NCBI GenBank assembly: GCA_024743195.1 | Contig: JANSXE010000003.1 | Location: forward strand, 1-64,000 | Length of the DNA: 64,000 nucleotides | Direction: 5' to 3' | Source of the DNA: Alphaproteobacteria bacterium | GTDB lineage: Bacteria > Pseudomonadota > Alphaproteobacteria > UBA8366 > Aestuariispiraceae | In this document: in pieces, positions 51,918 through 60,655 of the stretch | Position numbering within the stretch: position 1 is the stretch's first letter | How the letters are laid out: each line of letters starts with the position of its first letter | The notes under the pieces: generated by a model | The model's database searches: none | What the model saw: only the letters and a program-made list of their open reading frames with translations | Told to the model about the DNA's origin: nothing | Program-made: the position numbers and the translations under genes

Positions 51918-52628
51918 ATGACGGACGACAGGCCGCCGTTGATTCTCGTCCCCGGACTGCTGCTGACCGAACGGATGTGGGCGCATCAGACGGCGCATCT
52001 GGCCGACGTCGCCGCGCCCGTGGTCGCGGACACGCTGCAGGACGATGCGATCGACGCCATGGCGTACCGGCTGCTCGCGGACGCCCCGCCACGCTTCGCC
52101 TTGGCCGGGCTGTCGATGGGCGGCTATGTGGCGCTGGCCGTGATGCGCAAGGCGCCGGAGCGGGTCTCGAAGCTCGCGCTGCTGGACACCCAGGCGCGCA
52201 ACGACGCGCCGGAGCAGACCCGGCGGCGCCGCGCGCTGCTGGCGCTGTCGAAGCAGGGGCGCTTCCGCGGCGTCACCGAGCGTTTGCTGCCGCTTCTGGT
52301 GCACGCGGACCGGCTGGGGGAGCGCGCGTTGGTCGAGCCGATCTACGCTATGGCGGAGGCGGTGGGGCGCGACGGCTTCGCGCGTCAGCAGGCCGCCGTC
52401 ATGAACCGGCCCGACGCGCGGGCCGACCTGCCGCGCATCGCCTGCCCGACGCTGGTGCTGTGCGGCCGGGAGGACGCGCTGACTCCGCTCGATCTCAGCC
52501 GGGAGATGGCGGACGCGATTCCCAGGGCCCGCCTGGCCGTGATCGAAGAGTGCGGTCACATGAGCGCGATGGAGCGCCCGCAGGCGGTCACCGCCCTGAT
52601 GCGCGATTGGCTGGTGTACGGGCGATAG
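51918..52628 (+). CDS. Alpha/beta hydrolase
   Basis: The 236-residue protein has the alpha/beta-hydrolase fold. The nucleophile Ser66 is in ALAGLSMGGYVAL, the acid lies near LCGREDALTPLDLS, and His214 is in EECGHMSAMERP. LILVPGLLLTERMW provides the oxyanion region. The specificity is unknown; the family includes esterases and lactonases. It forms a pair with the isochorismatase-like gene. Confidence 0.92.
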   Translation: MTDDRPPLILVPGLLLTERMWAHQTAHLADVAAPVVADTLQDDAIDAMAYRLLADAPPRFALAGLSMGGYVALAVMRKAPERVSKLALLDTQARNDAPEQTRRRRALLALSKQGRFRGVTERLLPLLVHADRLGERALVEPIYAMAEAVGRDGFARQQAAVMNRPDARADLPRIACPTLVLCGREDALTPLDLSREMADAIPRARLAVIEECGHMSAMERPQAVTALMRDWLVYGR

Positions 52629-52802
52629 ACGGTTATCCAAGCGTCTTCCTGTCGCCTCGCGCTCGAGATGGCCTCAAGGCGAGCCGCGTCCCGGCCGGCC
52701 GGTGTGCCCTAACCGATTATTTATCAATTCCCGCACGGAGGTTTGTGGCCTAGACTTCTCGCCGAAGAAACGTCCGCGCATCGAAAATGGGAGACGATAA
52801 AG

Positions 52803-53639
52803 ATGACGCTGAAAAAACTCGCCGCCGGCGCGGCCGTGCTGATGGCCTTCTCCGCCTCGGGAGCGTCGGCGGCCGAATGCACCAACGAGACCTGGAACCG
52901 GGTGATGGAGCGCGGCAAGATCGTCGTCGGCGTCAAGGCCGATTACAAGCCCTGGGGCTTTCGCAGCCCGGATGGAGCGATCGTCGGCATGGAAATCGAC
53001 ATGGCGCAGGACGTCGCCGACACCATGGGCGTCGAGCTCGAGGTGACGCCGGTGGTCAGCTCGAACCGCATGCAGTTCCTCGAACAGGGTCAGATCGACC
53101 TGATGATCGCGACCATGACGGACCGTCCGGATCGGCGCGAGATCGTCGGGATCGTGGGGCCGAACTACTACACGTCGGGCACCAACATCATGGCGCCCAA
53201 GGCGCTCCGCCTGACCGAGTGGGAGGATCTGCGCGGCAAGCCGGTCTGCGGCATCCAGGGCGCCTTCTACAATCAGATCGTCGAGGATCGCTACGGCGCC
53301 GAGATCGTGGCCTTCGGCGGCACGGCGGAAGCGAAGCAGGCGCTGCGGGACCGCAAATGCATCGCCTTCGTCTACGACGATTCCTCGATCGGCTCCGACA
53401 TCGCGTCCGGCAACTGGGACGATTTCGAGATGCCGCTGAACTCCGAGGACGACAGCCCCTGGGGCCTGGCCGTTCCGAAGGCCGAAGAGGACTGCGTCTT
53501 CGGGCGCTTCATGTCGGGCATGCAGTACAACTGGCATCGCGACGGCACGCTGATCGCGCTCGAGGAGAAGTGGGGCATCAAGCCGACCGCCTTCCTCAAG
53601 GCGCAGCAGGAGAAGATGGCGGACCATCTGGCCGAGTGA
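52803..53639 (+). CDS. Polar amino-acid ABC transporter substrate-binding protein
   Basis: The 278-residue precursor has a Sec signal peptide (MTLKKLAAGAAVLMAFSASG, cleaved near ASA-AE) and a type-2 periplasmic binding domain of the SBP_bac_3 group. Segments include IVVGVKADYKPWGFRSPDGAIVGMEIDMAQDVA, QIDLMIATMTDRPDRREIVGIVG and GIQGAFYNQIVEDRYGAEIVAFGG. These are typical of glutamine/histidine/glutamate binding proteins. GGGAGACGA lies upstream of the ATG. It opens a four-gene importer operon. The ligand cannot be fixed from sequence alone. Confidence 0.94.
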   Translation: MTLKKLAAGAAVLMAFSASGASAAECTNETWNRVMERGKIVVGVKADYKPWGFRSPDGAIVGMEIDMAQDVADTMGVELEVTPVVSSNRMQFLEQGQIDLMIATMTDRPDRREIVGIVGPNYYTSGTNIMAPKALRLTEWEDLRGKPVCGIQGAFYNQIVEDRYGAEIVAFGGTAEAKQALRDRKCIAFVYDDSSIGSDIASGNWDDFEMPLNSEDDSPWGLAVPKAEEDCVFGRFMSGMQYNWHRDGTLIALEEKWGIKPTAFLKAQQEKMADHLAE

Positions 53640-53735
53640 CGGCCGGTCGGCAGAATCGTCAACTTGATGCGCGGGGCCGCCGAGCCGATGCACGGCTCGG
53701 CGGCCCGTCGACGTAGACGCCGGGGACGCTGACAG

Positions 53736-54488
53736 GTGCTGGGATTCGAGGACTTCTTCCGGGAGCTCGCCGCCGAGCATCCCCGGTGGAACTTCATCTA
53801 TTTCTATGACGAGAAGCAGGCCGGCCGCATCCTCGCGGGGCTGTGGATGACGGTCAAACTGTCGGTCGCCTGCGTCCTCCTGTCGGTGGTGATCGGCGTC
53901 GTCGGCGCTTGGCTGCAAGGGACGAGCAACCGGCTCCTGAAGGCCGTCGTCCAAGGCTACATCCAGTTCTTCCGCAACACGCCGCCGCTGGTGCAGCTGC
54001 TGTTCTTCTATTTCGCGCTCGGCCAGTTCACGCCGACCTATTCGCCCGACGGCTGGCTGCAGACGCCGATCATCTCGAACGTCGGCTGGGCCATCATCTC
54101 GCTCTCCTTCTTCGCCGGCGCCTTCAATGTCGAGATCTTCCGCGCCGGCATCGAGGCGGTGCCCGAATCGACCCGCGAGGCCTCCGAATCCCTGGGCATG
54201 ACCCGAACCCAGACCTACACGGAGGTGGTGTTCCCGCTCGCGCTCAGGGTCTCCATTCCGGCGCTCAACAACAATCTGGTCAATCTGGTCAAGACGACGA
54301 CGCAGGCCTACGCCATCGCGGTGCCCGAACTGCTCTACGAATCGGTCTCCGTCTGGAACGATTTCCCGTCCGCCCAGAACCCGGTGATGCTCTTGCTTTT
54401 CGTCGTCTACATCCTGCTGGTGGGCGTGTTGGTTCTCGGCATGAACCGGTGGGAGCGCAGGATGAGGATTCCCGGCTATGGCCAGTAG
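53736..54488 (+). CDS. Amino-acid ABC transporter permease 1
   Basis: The 250-residue HisM-type permease has five helices and the ABC-interaction loop ESTREASESLGMTRTQTYTEVVFPLAL (an EAA-like motif). FFRNTPPLVQLLFFYFALGQF is also family-typical. The start is a GTG, and 96 bp separate it from the binding-protein gene. Its last 11 nt overlap the next permease gene, suggesting coupled translation and a heterodimer. Confidence 0.95.
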   Translation: MLGFEDFFRELAAEHPRWNFIYFYDEKQAGRILAGLWMTVKLSVACVLLSVVIGVVGAWLQGTSNRLLKAVVQGYIQFFRNTPPLVQLLFFYFALGQFTPTYSPDGWLQTPIISNVGWAIISLSFFAGAFNVEIFRAGIEAVPESTREASESLGMTRTQTYTEVVFPLALRVSIPALNNNLVNLVKTTTQAYAIAVPELLYESVSVWNDFPSAQNPVMLLLFVVYILLVGVLVLGMNRWERRMRIPGYGQ

Positions 54489-55362
54489 GCGGTTTCCCGG
54501 GGTCGACGCCCCCCTCCGCACGGATCTGCCGGTCCTGAAGCCCTATCGGCTGTCTGGGCCGGTCCATGACGAGATGTATCTCGTGCGCTGGATCGCCTCC
54601 GCGCCGCCGATCTATCTGGCGTTGGCGCTGGCGCTGTGGCCGGCGGCGGCCTGGGCGCAGGGCGGCTACGGCGTGGTGGACGGCTTCGAGGCGCTCGCGC
54701 GCTGGGTCCCGTTCCTCGTGACCGAGGGATTCCTGTTCAATGTATTGATCTCGCTCTTCTCGATGACGATCGGGACGGTCGCGGGCCTGGCCCTCGGCCT
54801 GGCGCAGATCTCGCGCAACGCCGCCCTGCGCGGGGCGAGCTGGTTCGTCACCCAGCTCTTCCGCAACGCGCCGTGGCTGGTGCTGCTGTTCATCGTGCTG
54901 CTGGCCTTCCCGTTCGAGATCGAGATCTTCGGTTTGCTGATCCCGATTCCCGCTTGGATGAAGGCCGTCATCGGCCTGTCGCTGCCGATCATGGCGAACA
55001 TATCCGAGATCGTGCGCGGAGCCGTGAATTCAGTGCCGTCGGCGCAATGGGAGGCTGCGGAAAGCCTCAGCTTCACCCGCACCCAGACGCTGTGGCAGAT
55101 CGTCCTGCCGCAATGCGTCAAGCGGATGATCCCCCCTTGGATGAACTGGTACGCGATCCTGACCATGGCGACGCCGCTGTGCTCGCTGCTCGGGGTCGGA
55201 GAGATCATCACCTTGAGCCGTCAGGCGATGGAGGCGGAAAACAACCAGCCGGAGCTGCTCCTGCCCTTCTACGGCTTCGCCCTGGTGCTGTTCTTCGCCT
55301 ACTGCTATCCGATCGCCCGCCTGACGATCCGGCTGGAACGCCGCTATTCGGTGAAGCTGTGA
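54478..55362 (+). CDS. Amino-acid ABC transporter permease 2
   Basis: The 294-residue protein is the second HisQ/GltK-type permease. It has the loop AQWEAAESLSFTRTQTLWQIVLPQCVKRMIPPWMN and TQLFRNAPWLVLLFIVLLAFPFE. It carries an extra N-terminal region of about 60 residues containing a hydrophobic stretch (PPIYLALALALWPAAAWAQG) not found in the first permease. The start overlaps permease 1 by 11 nt. The gene for the ATPase begins at or just before its stop. Confidence 0.94.
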   Translation: MASRRFPGVDAPLRTDLPVLKPYRLSGPVHDEMYLVRWIASAPPIYLALALALWPAAAWAQGGYGVVDGFEALARWVPFLVTEGFLFNVLISLFSMTIGTVAGLALGLAQISRNAALRGASWFVTQLFRNAPWLVLLFIVLLAFPFEIEIFGLLIPIPAWMKAVIGLSLPIMANISEIVRGAVNSVPSAQWEAAESLSFTRTQTLWQIVLPQCVKRMIPPWMNWYAILTMATPLCSLLGVGEIITLSRQAMEAENNQPELLLPFYGFALVLFFAYCYPIARLTIRLERRYSVKL

Positions 55363-55373
55363 CGGAGCCCGCC

Positions 55374-56180
55374 ATGACCGACCCCGCCCTGACCGATCCC
55401 GCCCTGACCGACCCCGCCCTGACCGATCGGGCAACCGCCTGGACCCCCGATCAACCGATCGTCGCCATCAAGGACGTCCATAAGTCCTTCGGCGATCTGG
55501 AGGTCCTCAAAGGCGTCAGCCTGGAGGTCAGGAAGGGCGAGGTGGTCTGCATCATCGGTCCGTCCGGATCGGGCAAGTCGACGCTGATCCGCTGCATCAA
55601 CGCGCTGACCGACATCCAAGGGGGATCCATCACCGTCGAAGGGCAGGAGGTGCACGCCAAGAACCTCGACAAGCTGGCGCTGCGCAAGAAGGTCGGCATG
55701 GTCTTCCAGCAGTACAATCTGTTCCCGCACAAGACCGCGCTGCAGAACGTGATGATGGCGCCGATCAAGGTTCTGAAGGAGGACCGCAGCGAGGTCGAGG
55801 GCCGCGCCCGGGCGCTCTTGAGGAAGGTGCGGCTCGAAGGCAAGGAGGACAGCTATCCCGGAGAGCTCTCCGGCGGCCAGCAACAGCGCGTCGCGATCGC
55901 GCGCTCGCTCGCGATGCGGCCCGACATCATGCTGTTCGACGAGGTGACGGCCGCGCTCGACCCCGAGACGGTGAAGGAGGTCCTGGTGACGATCAAGGAT
56001 CTGGCGCGCGAGGGGATGACCTGCATCCTGGTCACCCACGAAATGGGTTTCGCCCGCGAGATCGCAGACCACATCTATTTCACGGACCGCGGGGTGATCG
56101 TGGAGCACGGACCGCCCGCGACCTTCTTCGACCAGGCCTCCGACCCGCGGACCCGGGAGTTCCTGAGCCAGATTCTCTGA
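55374..56180 (+). CDS. Amino-acid ABC transporter ATP-binding protein
   Basis: The 268-residue ATPase has Walker A GPSGSGKST, the signature LSGGQQQR, Walker B IMLFDEVTAALDP and the switch histidine in VTHEMGFA, as in GlnQ/HisP proteins. It begins with a repetitive leader (TDPAL three times) encoded by a 15-bp tandem repeat; the conserved domain starts at PIVAIKDVHKSF. A GTG at 55359, overlapping the upstream stop, is an alternative in-frame start. It is the last gene of the importer operon. Confidence 0.95.
   Translation: MTDPALTDPALTDPALTDRATAWTPDQPIVAIKDVHKSFGDLEVLKGVSLEVRKGEVVCIIGPSGSGKSTLIRCINALTDIQGGSITVEGQEVHAKNLDKLALRKKVGMVFQQYNLFPHKTALQNVMMAPIKVLKEDRSEVEGRARALLRKVRLEGKEDSYPGELSGGQQQRVAIARSLAMRPDIMLFDEVTAALDPETVKEVLVTIKDLAREGMTCILVTHEMGFAREIADHIYFTDRGVIVEHGPPATFFDQASDPRTREFLSQIL
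55377..55421 (+). repeat. 15-bp tandem repeat in ABC ATPase gene
   Basis: Three consecutive in-frame copies of ACCGACCCCGCCCTG (one with C to T) encode Thr-Asp-Pro-Ala-Leu repeats directly after the start codon. Confidence 0.95.
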
Positions 56181-56194
56181 GGCCGGCTGGGCGA

Positions 56195-56794
56195 TCAGCC
56201 GCCGAGTTCGAGCATCCGCCGACCGCGGTCGTCCGGGTTGCGCGCCGGGAAGAGCCGCACCGCGACTTGCCGGGCGCCTTGCCGGAAGCCGTCCGTCTGC
56301 AGCGCGCCGGCGTCGGGCGTCTGGCGCACCGTCAACACGGTCGAGCTCAGATGACGGGTGCGGTTGCAGTAGGCGATCAGCAGCCGGAATTCGCCCTCCC
56401 GCGCGTCCGCGCGCTCCGTCAGACGCTCGCCGGCGCACAGGCTGTTCGCGCTCATGTCGATCGGCGGCGCGGCCTTGACCGCCAGCCGGCTGACATCGGT
56501 CCCGACCGCCTGATCGCCGACGAAATCGGTCCGGCCGGCGGGCGTGAAGCCCGTCATGACGTCGGCCAGGGCGGCGCCGATCTCGTCAGACGGGAAATCG
56601 CCGATCTCCCCGTGCACGACGACGGGCATGGTCCGGCCGGCGTGCGCAAAGCGGAAATTGCCCGGATCATAGGCCGGGCGAACCTGCGTCTTGGTCAGGA
56701 CGAAGTCGCTGAAGCCGCCTCCGCCGCCGGCGCAGCCGGCGAGCAGGAAAAGCGCCGCCGCGGCGGCCGAAAAGGTGGACCAACGGACAGTCAT
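56195..56794 (-). CDS. Hypothetical lipoprotein
   Basis: The 199-residue protein has a lipoprotein signal with lipobox LLAGC followed by a Gly-rich linker. The mature part (VRPAYDPGNFRFAHAGRTMPVVVHGEIGDFP, later LLIAYCNRTRHLSSTVLTVRQT) has two cysteines, Cys near residue 120 and in IAYCNRT, that could form a disulfide in the periplasm. I recognise no domain. It is convergent with the ABC ATPase gene, with a 14-bp gap, and lies downstream of parE on the same strand. Confidence 0.75.
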   Translation of the reverse strand: MTVRWSTFSAAAAALFLLAGCAGGGGGFSDFVLTKTQVRPAYDPGNFRFAHAGRTMPVVVHGEIGDFPSDEIGAALADVMTGFTPAGRTDFVGDQAVGTDVSRLAVKAAPPIDMSANSLCAGERLTERADAREGEFRLLIAYCNRTRHLSSTVLTVRQTPDAGALQTDGFRQGARQVAVRLFPARNPDDRGRRMLELGG

Positions 56795-56892
56795 AACCGG
56801 CGCTCCCGATCATTCCATCGCCCCCCGGCTGAACCTAGAGTGACCGGGATTTGCGGCAAGATCTGGGCGCAAGATCGGGGCGGCGGCGGTCC

Positions 56893-58890
56893 TCAGACGT
56901 CCAAGTCCTCCACGAAGTGGGCGTGGTCCTGGATGTATTTGAAGCGCAGTTCCGGCTTCTTGCCCATCAGGGTTTCGACCAGCATGGCGATCTGGCGGGC
57001 GGCGTCGAGATTCTGCTCCTCCGAGCGGTCGGGAAGCTCGACCTGCAAGAGCGCGCGCTTGGCCGGGTCCATCGTCGTCTCGCGCAGTTGCTGCTGCGGC
57101 ATCTCGCCCAGACCCTTGAAGCGGCTGATCTCGACCTTCGCGTTTGGCTTGAAGCGGGTCGCCAGCAGCTCGTCCTTGTGCGCGTCGTCGCGGGCGTAGA
57201 GCGTCTTGCCGCCCTGGGTCAGCCGATAGAGCGGCGGCAGGGCGAGATAGAGCCGGCCGGCCTCGATCAGCCCCGGCATCTCGCGATAGAAGAAGGTCAT
57301 CAAGAGGGCCGCGATATGGGCGCCGTCGACGTCGGCGTCGGTCATGATGACGACGCGCTCGTAGCGCAGCTTGTCCAGACTGAAGTCGCCGCGCACGCCG
57401 CAGCCAAGCGCCTGGCAGAGATCCTTGATCTCCTGGTTCTGCTGAAGCTTGTCGGCGCTGGCGCTGGCGACGTTCAGGATTTTGCCGCGCAGGGGCAGGA
57501 TCGCCTGGGTGGTGCGGTCGCGCGCCTGCTTGGCGCTTCCGCCGGCGCTGTCGCCCTCGACCAGGAACAGCTCCGTGCCCTCCTGCGCGCCCGAGGTGCA
57601 GTCGGCGAGCTTGCCGGGCAGGCGCAGCTTGCGCGTCGGCGCCTTGCGGCGCTGCTCCTTCTGCTGGCGGCGCTTCAGGCGCTCGTCGACGCGCTCCAAG
57701 ACCCGCTCCAGCAGATCGTTGGCGCTGCGCGGATCCTCCGACAGCCAGTGGTCGAAGCGATCCTTCATCGCGGTCTCGACCAGCTTGCCGGCCTCGGGGC
57801 TCGCCAGCTTCTCCTTGGTCTGACCCTGGAATTGCGGCTCGGGAATGAAGACGGACAGCATGATGGCGGCTTCGCCGGTCACGTCGTCGCCGGTTATGTC
57901 CTTGGCCTTCTTGTTACCGACCAGTTCGCCATAGGCCCGCATCGAGCGGCCGAGCGCCGAGCGCATCGCGCTTTCATGCGCGCCGCCCTGGCTGGTCGGC
58001 ACCGTGTTGCAATAGGTGTGGCAGAAGCCGTCGCCGTCCGCCGGCCAGTGGATCGCCCATTCGACCCGGCCGACCCCGTCCTCCGCCTTCATCTGGCCCT
58101 GGAAGGGGCGCGGGGTCAGCGTCGCGCGCTGGCCGATCTGGCCGGTCAGGTAATCCAGGATGCCGCCGGGGAAGTGCAGCGCCTCCTGTTCGGGGATTCC
58201 CTCCTCGCGCTCCTTCGAAGAGAGCAGGGCGGCCGGGCACTTCCAGCGAATCTCGACCCCTTTGAAGAGATAGGCCTTCGAGCGCGCCATGCGGTAGAGC
58301 CGGCCCGGCTTGAAGCGCATCGTCTCGCCGAAGATCTGCGGGTCGGGGGTGAAGGTGACCTGCGTGCCGCGGCGGTTCTGCGCCTCGCCGATCCTCTCCA
58401 GCGGGCCTGCGGGCGCGCCCCGCGAGAAGCTCTGCCGCCAGACCTGCCGGTCGCGCGCGACCTCGACCGTCAATCGCTCGGAGAGCGCGTTCACGACCGA
58501 AATGCCGACCCCGTGCAGGCCGCCCGAGGTGGCGTAGACCTTGCCCGAGAACTTGCCGCCAGAATGCAGCGTCGTCAGGATCACCTCGAGCGCCGACTTG
58601 TCGGTGTATTTCGGGTGCGGGTCGGTCGGGACGCCGCGGCCGTTGTCGCGCACCGTGACCGAGCCGTCCTCGCCAAGCTCGAGTTCGATGCGGCTGGCGT
58701 GGCCGGCCACCGCCTCGTCCATGGCGTTGTCGAGGATCTCGGCCACCAGATGGTGGAAGGCGCGCTCGTCCGTGCCGCCGATATACATGCCGGGGCGATG
58801 GCGGACGGGCTCCAGGCCCTCCAGAACCTCGATGTCCTTCGCCGAATAGCCGGCGCCCGCCTTGTCGCTGTTTTGGAACAGATCGCTCAT
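56893..58890 (-). CDS. parE: DNA topoisomerase IV subunit B
   Basis: ParE is the ATPase subunit of topoisomerase IV, which decatenates chromosomes. The 665-residue protein has the GHKL ATPase motifs (EILDNAMDEAVAGHASRI, VRDNGRGVPTDPHPKYTDKSALEVILTTLHSGGKF and GGLHGVGISVVNALSE). The TOPRIM region has LFLVEGDSAGGSAKQARDR and MTDADVDGAHIAALL, and PLYRLTQGGKTLYA follows. The length, with no GyrB-type insertion, favours ParE over GyrB. parC is not in the window. Confidence 0.96.
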   Translation of the reverse strand: MSDLFQNSDKAGAGYSAKDIEVLEGLEPVRHRPGMYIGGTDERAFHHLVAEILDNAMDEAVAGHASRIELELGEDGSVTVRDNGRGVPTDPHPKYTDKSALEVILTTLHSGGKFSGKVYATSGGLHGVGISVVNALSERLTVEVARDRQVWRQSFSRGAPAGPLERIGEAQNRRGTQVTFTPDPQIFGETMRFKPGRLYRMARSKAYLFKGVEIRWKCPAALLSSKEREEGIPEQEALHFPGGILDYLTGQIGQRATLTPRPFQGQMKAEDGVGRVEWAIHWPADGDGFCHTYCNTVPTSQGGAHESAMRSALGRSMRAYGELVGNKKAKDITGDDVTGEAAIMLSVFIPEPQFQGQTKEKLASPEAGKLVETAMKDRFDHWLSEDPRSANDLLERVLERVDERLKRRQQKEQRRKAPTRKLRLPGKLADCTSGAQEGTELFLVEGDSAGGSAKQARDRTTQAILPLRGKILNVASASADKLQQNQEIKDLCQALGCGVRGDFSLDKLRYERVVIMTDADVDGAHIAALLMTFFYREMPGLIEAGRLYLALPPLYRLTQGGKTLYARDDAHKDELLATRFKPNAKVEISRFKGLGEMPQQQLRETTMDPAKRALLQVELPDRSEEQNLDAARQIAMLVETLMGKKPELRFKYIQDHAHFVEDLDV

Positions 58891-59015
58891 GCTCGTCTCT
58901 CGGGGCGGCGCCCTGTTGCGGGGCGGGTGTATCGTCGGCCTGGATGCGGGCTCGGAAGGGAGATAGAGTAGGGGAAAGAGCCCCGTCCCACAAGATATTG
59001 AGAGCGCGCGCCCTC

Positions 59016-59420
59016 ATGGCCCATCATACCGACTCCGACCGCGAGCCCGCGGGCGAACTCGCCATCCGCACGCTGGCCATGCCGGCGGACACCAACCCGG
59101 CCGGCGACATCTTCGGCGGCTGGGTGCTGGCCCAGATGGACGTCGCCGGCGGGATCATCGCCCGCGGCGTCGCCAAGGGCCGGGTCGCGACCGTCGCGGT
59201 CGACGGCATGACCTTCCATTTGCCGGTCTTCGTCGGCGACGTGGTGTGTTGCTACGGCGCGGTCACGCGCGTCGGTCGCACCTCGATGGCGATCCATGTA
59301 GAGACCTGGGCCCTGCGCGGCGGCGGGGGCGAGCGGGTGCTGGTCACCGAAGGGGTCTTCACCTATGTCGCGATCGGCGACGACCGCCGGCCGCGGATCA
59401 TCGACGGCGCGTCGGACTGA
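59016..59420 (+). CDS. Acyl-CoA thioesterase (YciA-type)
   Basis: The 134-residue hot-dog protein has the YciA/BACH pattern: IRTLAMPADTNPAGDIFGGWVLAQMDVAGGIIA, with the catalytic Asn and Asp of the first helix, and FHLPVFVGDVVCCYGAVTRVGRTSM. The ATG at 59016 gives the family start. It is divergent from parE. YciA enzymes hydrolyse various acyl-CoA esters. The specificity is open. Confidence 0.93.
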   Translation: MAHHTDSDREPAGELAIRTLAMPADTNPAGDIFGGWVLAQMDVAGGIIARGVAKGRVATVAVDGMTFHLPVFVGDVVCCYGAVTRVGRTSMAIHVETWALRGGGGERVLVTEGVFTYVAIGDDRRPRIIDGASD

Positions 59421-59499
59421 GCGCACGAAAACGCGATTGGACGCCGCTTCGTCGCGACGCTAAGCCCCGGAGGGGAAACGCTGCGCCCTGGAGGCTTTC

Positions 59500-59877
59500 A
59501 TGTCGCTTCGTGTGAGACTCTTCGCCGCCGCCCTGCTGCTGACCGCGGCGACGCCGGAGCCGGCCTGGGCCGGCGGGGCCGACGTCGTTGCGGTCGAGAT
59601 CGACCGCACCGGGGAGGGCGTCTATCGCTTTTCCGTCACCGTCCGCCACGCCGACGAAGGCTGGGACCATTACGCGGACCGGTTCGTCGTCCTGGCGCCG
59701 GACGGCCGCGTGCTGGGGACCCGTGTGCTCCATCACCCGCATGTCGAGGAGCAGCCCTTCACCCGCGCGCTCTCCGGGGTCGAAGCGCCGGCGGGGATCG
59801 ACACCGTCACCGTGCGCGCGCATGACAGCGTGCACGGCTTCGACGGCCGCGCGATGACGGTTCGGATCGGGGACTAG
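59500..59877 (+). CDS. Exported small hypothetical protein
   Basis: The 125-residue protein has a Sec signal peptide (residues 1-24, cleaved after AWA). A beta-rich mature domain follows: VVAVEIDRTGEGVYRFSVTVRHADEGWDHYADRFVVLAPDGRVLGTRVLHHPHVEEQPFTRALSG. Similar uncharacterised proteins occur in alphaproteobacteria. The fold may be Ig-like. Two His-rich spots (HH, HVEE) could bind metal. Its TAG stop overlaps the stop of the convergent gene (CTAG). Confidence 0.7.
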   Translation: MSLRVRLFAAALLLTAATPEPAWAGGADVVAVEIDRTGEGVYRFSVTVRHADEGWDHYADRFVVLAPDGRVLGTRVLHHPHVEEQPFTRALSGVEAPAGIDTVTVRAHDSVHGFDGRAMTVRIGD

Positions 59878-60605
59878 TCGGGGTCCCGCGGCGCGGCGAC
59901 GCCATCGAGCAGCGCGCGCCAAGTCTTGCGCGTGCCGTCGAGGTGCGCCGCCCAGCGCGGATGCAGCAAGCCGTCGAGCGTCAGGCGGGCGCCGCCGCGA
60001 TCCCGGCTGGCGGTGAAGACCAGATAGTCCGGGGCCGCTGCGCCGACGACATCCCAGAGCAGGGAGACCCGCCCCGGCGGCGTGTCGGCGAGCACCATCC
60101 CGTCATGCTCGATCGCCCCCTCGCCCCGTCGATGGCGCATGAACAGCCGGCCGCCGGGCCAGGGCGCGATCTCGATCGTCTCGGGGACGCCGAGCGGCGC
60201 GCTCCAACCCCGGGCGGCGTCCGCGGACAAGAGCCGGTCGAGCAGGGGTTCGGGCGCCAGAGGGGACAGGACGTCCACTTGGAACGGTCGATAGCCGTCC
60301 GGCGCCAGCGCCAGCCGCTGCGGTCCTCGGCCGGGGAGGCGGCGCACCAGGCCGCGTGCCTCGAGATCCAACTTGACGGTGGTCGCATGCCAGGAGAGCG
60401 AGCCGATATGCGCCGCCTCCGCCGGCGGAATCCGCCCGGCGATCGCATCGCGCAGGTCGCGGAAGGCGAGCGATCCGCCGGCCAGGATCGCATCGAGGAC
60501 GGCCGCGCGGACCCGGTCGTACTTCCAGCGCGGAATCCGCACCGGCTGCTTGCCGGGCGTCGGCGTTCGGCAGAGCGCCTTGTCCTGAGTGTCGCGCGCG
60601 CCCAT
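59874..60605 (-). CDS. DUF6958-like domain fused to SRPBCC-like domain
   Basis: The 243-residue cytosolic protein has two parts. Residues about 20-95 (IPRWKYDRVRAAVLDAI, then FRDLRDAIAGRIPP, SWHATTVKLDLEARGLVRRLPG) match a winged-helix-like domain that I recall as DUF6958. Residues about 110-240 (QVDVLSPLAPEPLLDRLLSADAARGWSAPLG, GRVSLLWDVV, GGARLTLDGLLHPRWAAHLDGTRKTWRALLD) have the pattern of an AHSA1/SRPBCC helix-grip fold. The combination resembles ArsR-SRPBCC regulators in layout. Function is unknown. Its stop shares CTAG with the convergent hypothetical gene. Confidence 0.65.
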   Translation of the reverse strand: MGARDTQDKALCRTPTPGKQPVRIPRWKYDRVRAAVLDAILAGGSLAFRDLRDAIAGRIPPAEAAHIGSLSWHATTVKLDLEARGLVRRLPGRGPQRLALAPDGYRPFQVDVLSPLAPEPLLDRLLSADAARGWSAPLGVPETIEIAPWPGGRLFMRHRRGEGAIEHDGMVLADTPPGRVSLLWDVVGAAAPDYLVFTASRDRGGARLTLDGLLHPRWAAHLDGTRKTWRALLDGVAAPRDPD

Positions 60606-60612
60606 GCCTCGT

Positions 60613-60644
60613 CCCCGCGATCGACTGGCCCCGCGATCGACTGC
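60613..60644. repeat. 16-bp tandem duplication
   Basis: CCCCGCGATCGACTGG is duplicated (second copy with a changed last base) in the spacer just upstream of the DUF6958-like gene. Confidence 0.9.
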
Positions 60645-60655
60645 CGGCGGGAAGT

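Noticed and set aside
56851-58971. A 706-codon frame on the plus strand opposite parE
   Set aside because: It is the antisense shadow of parE; no independent start or family pattern was found.
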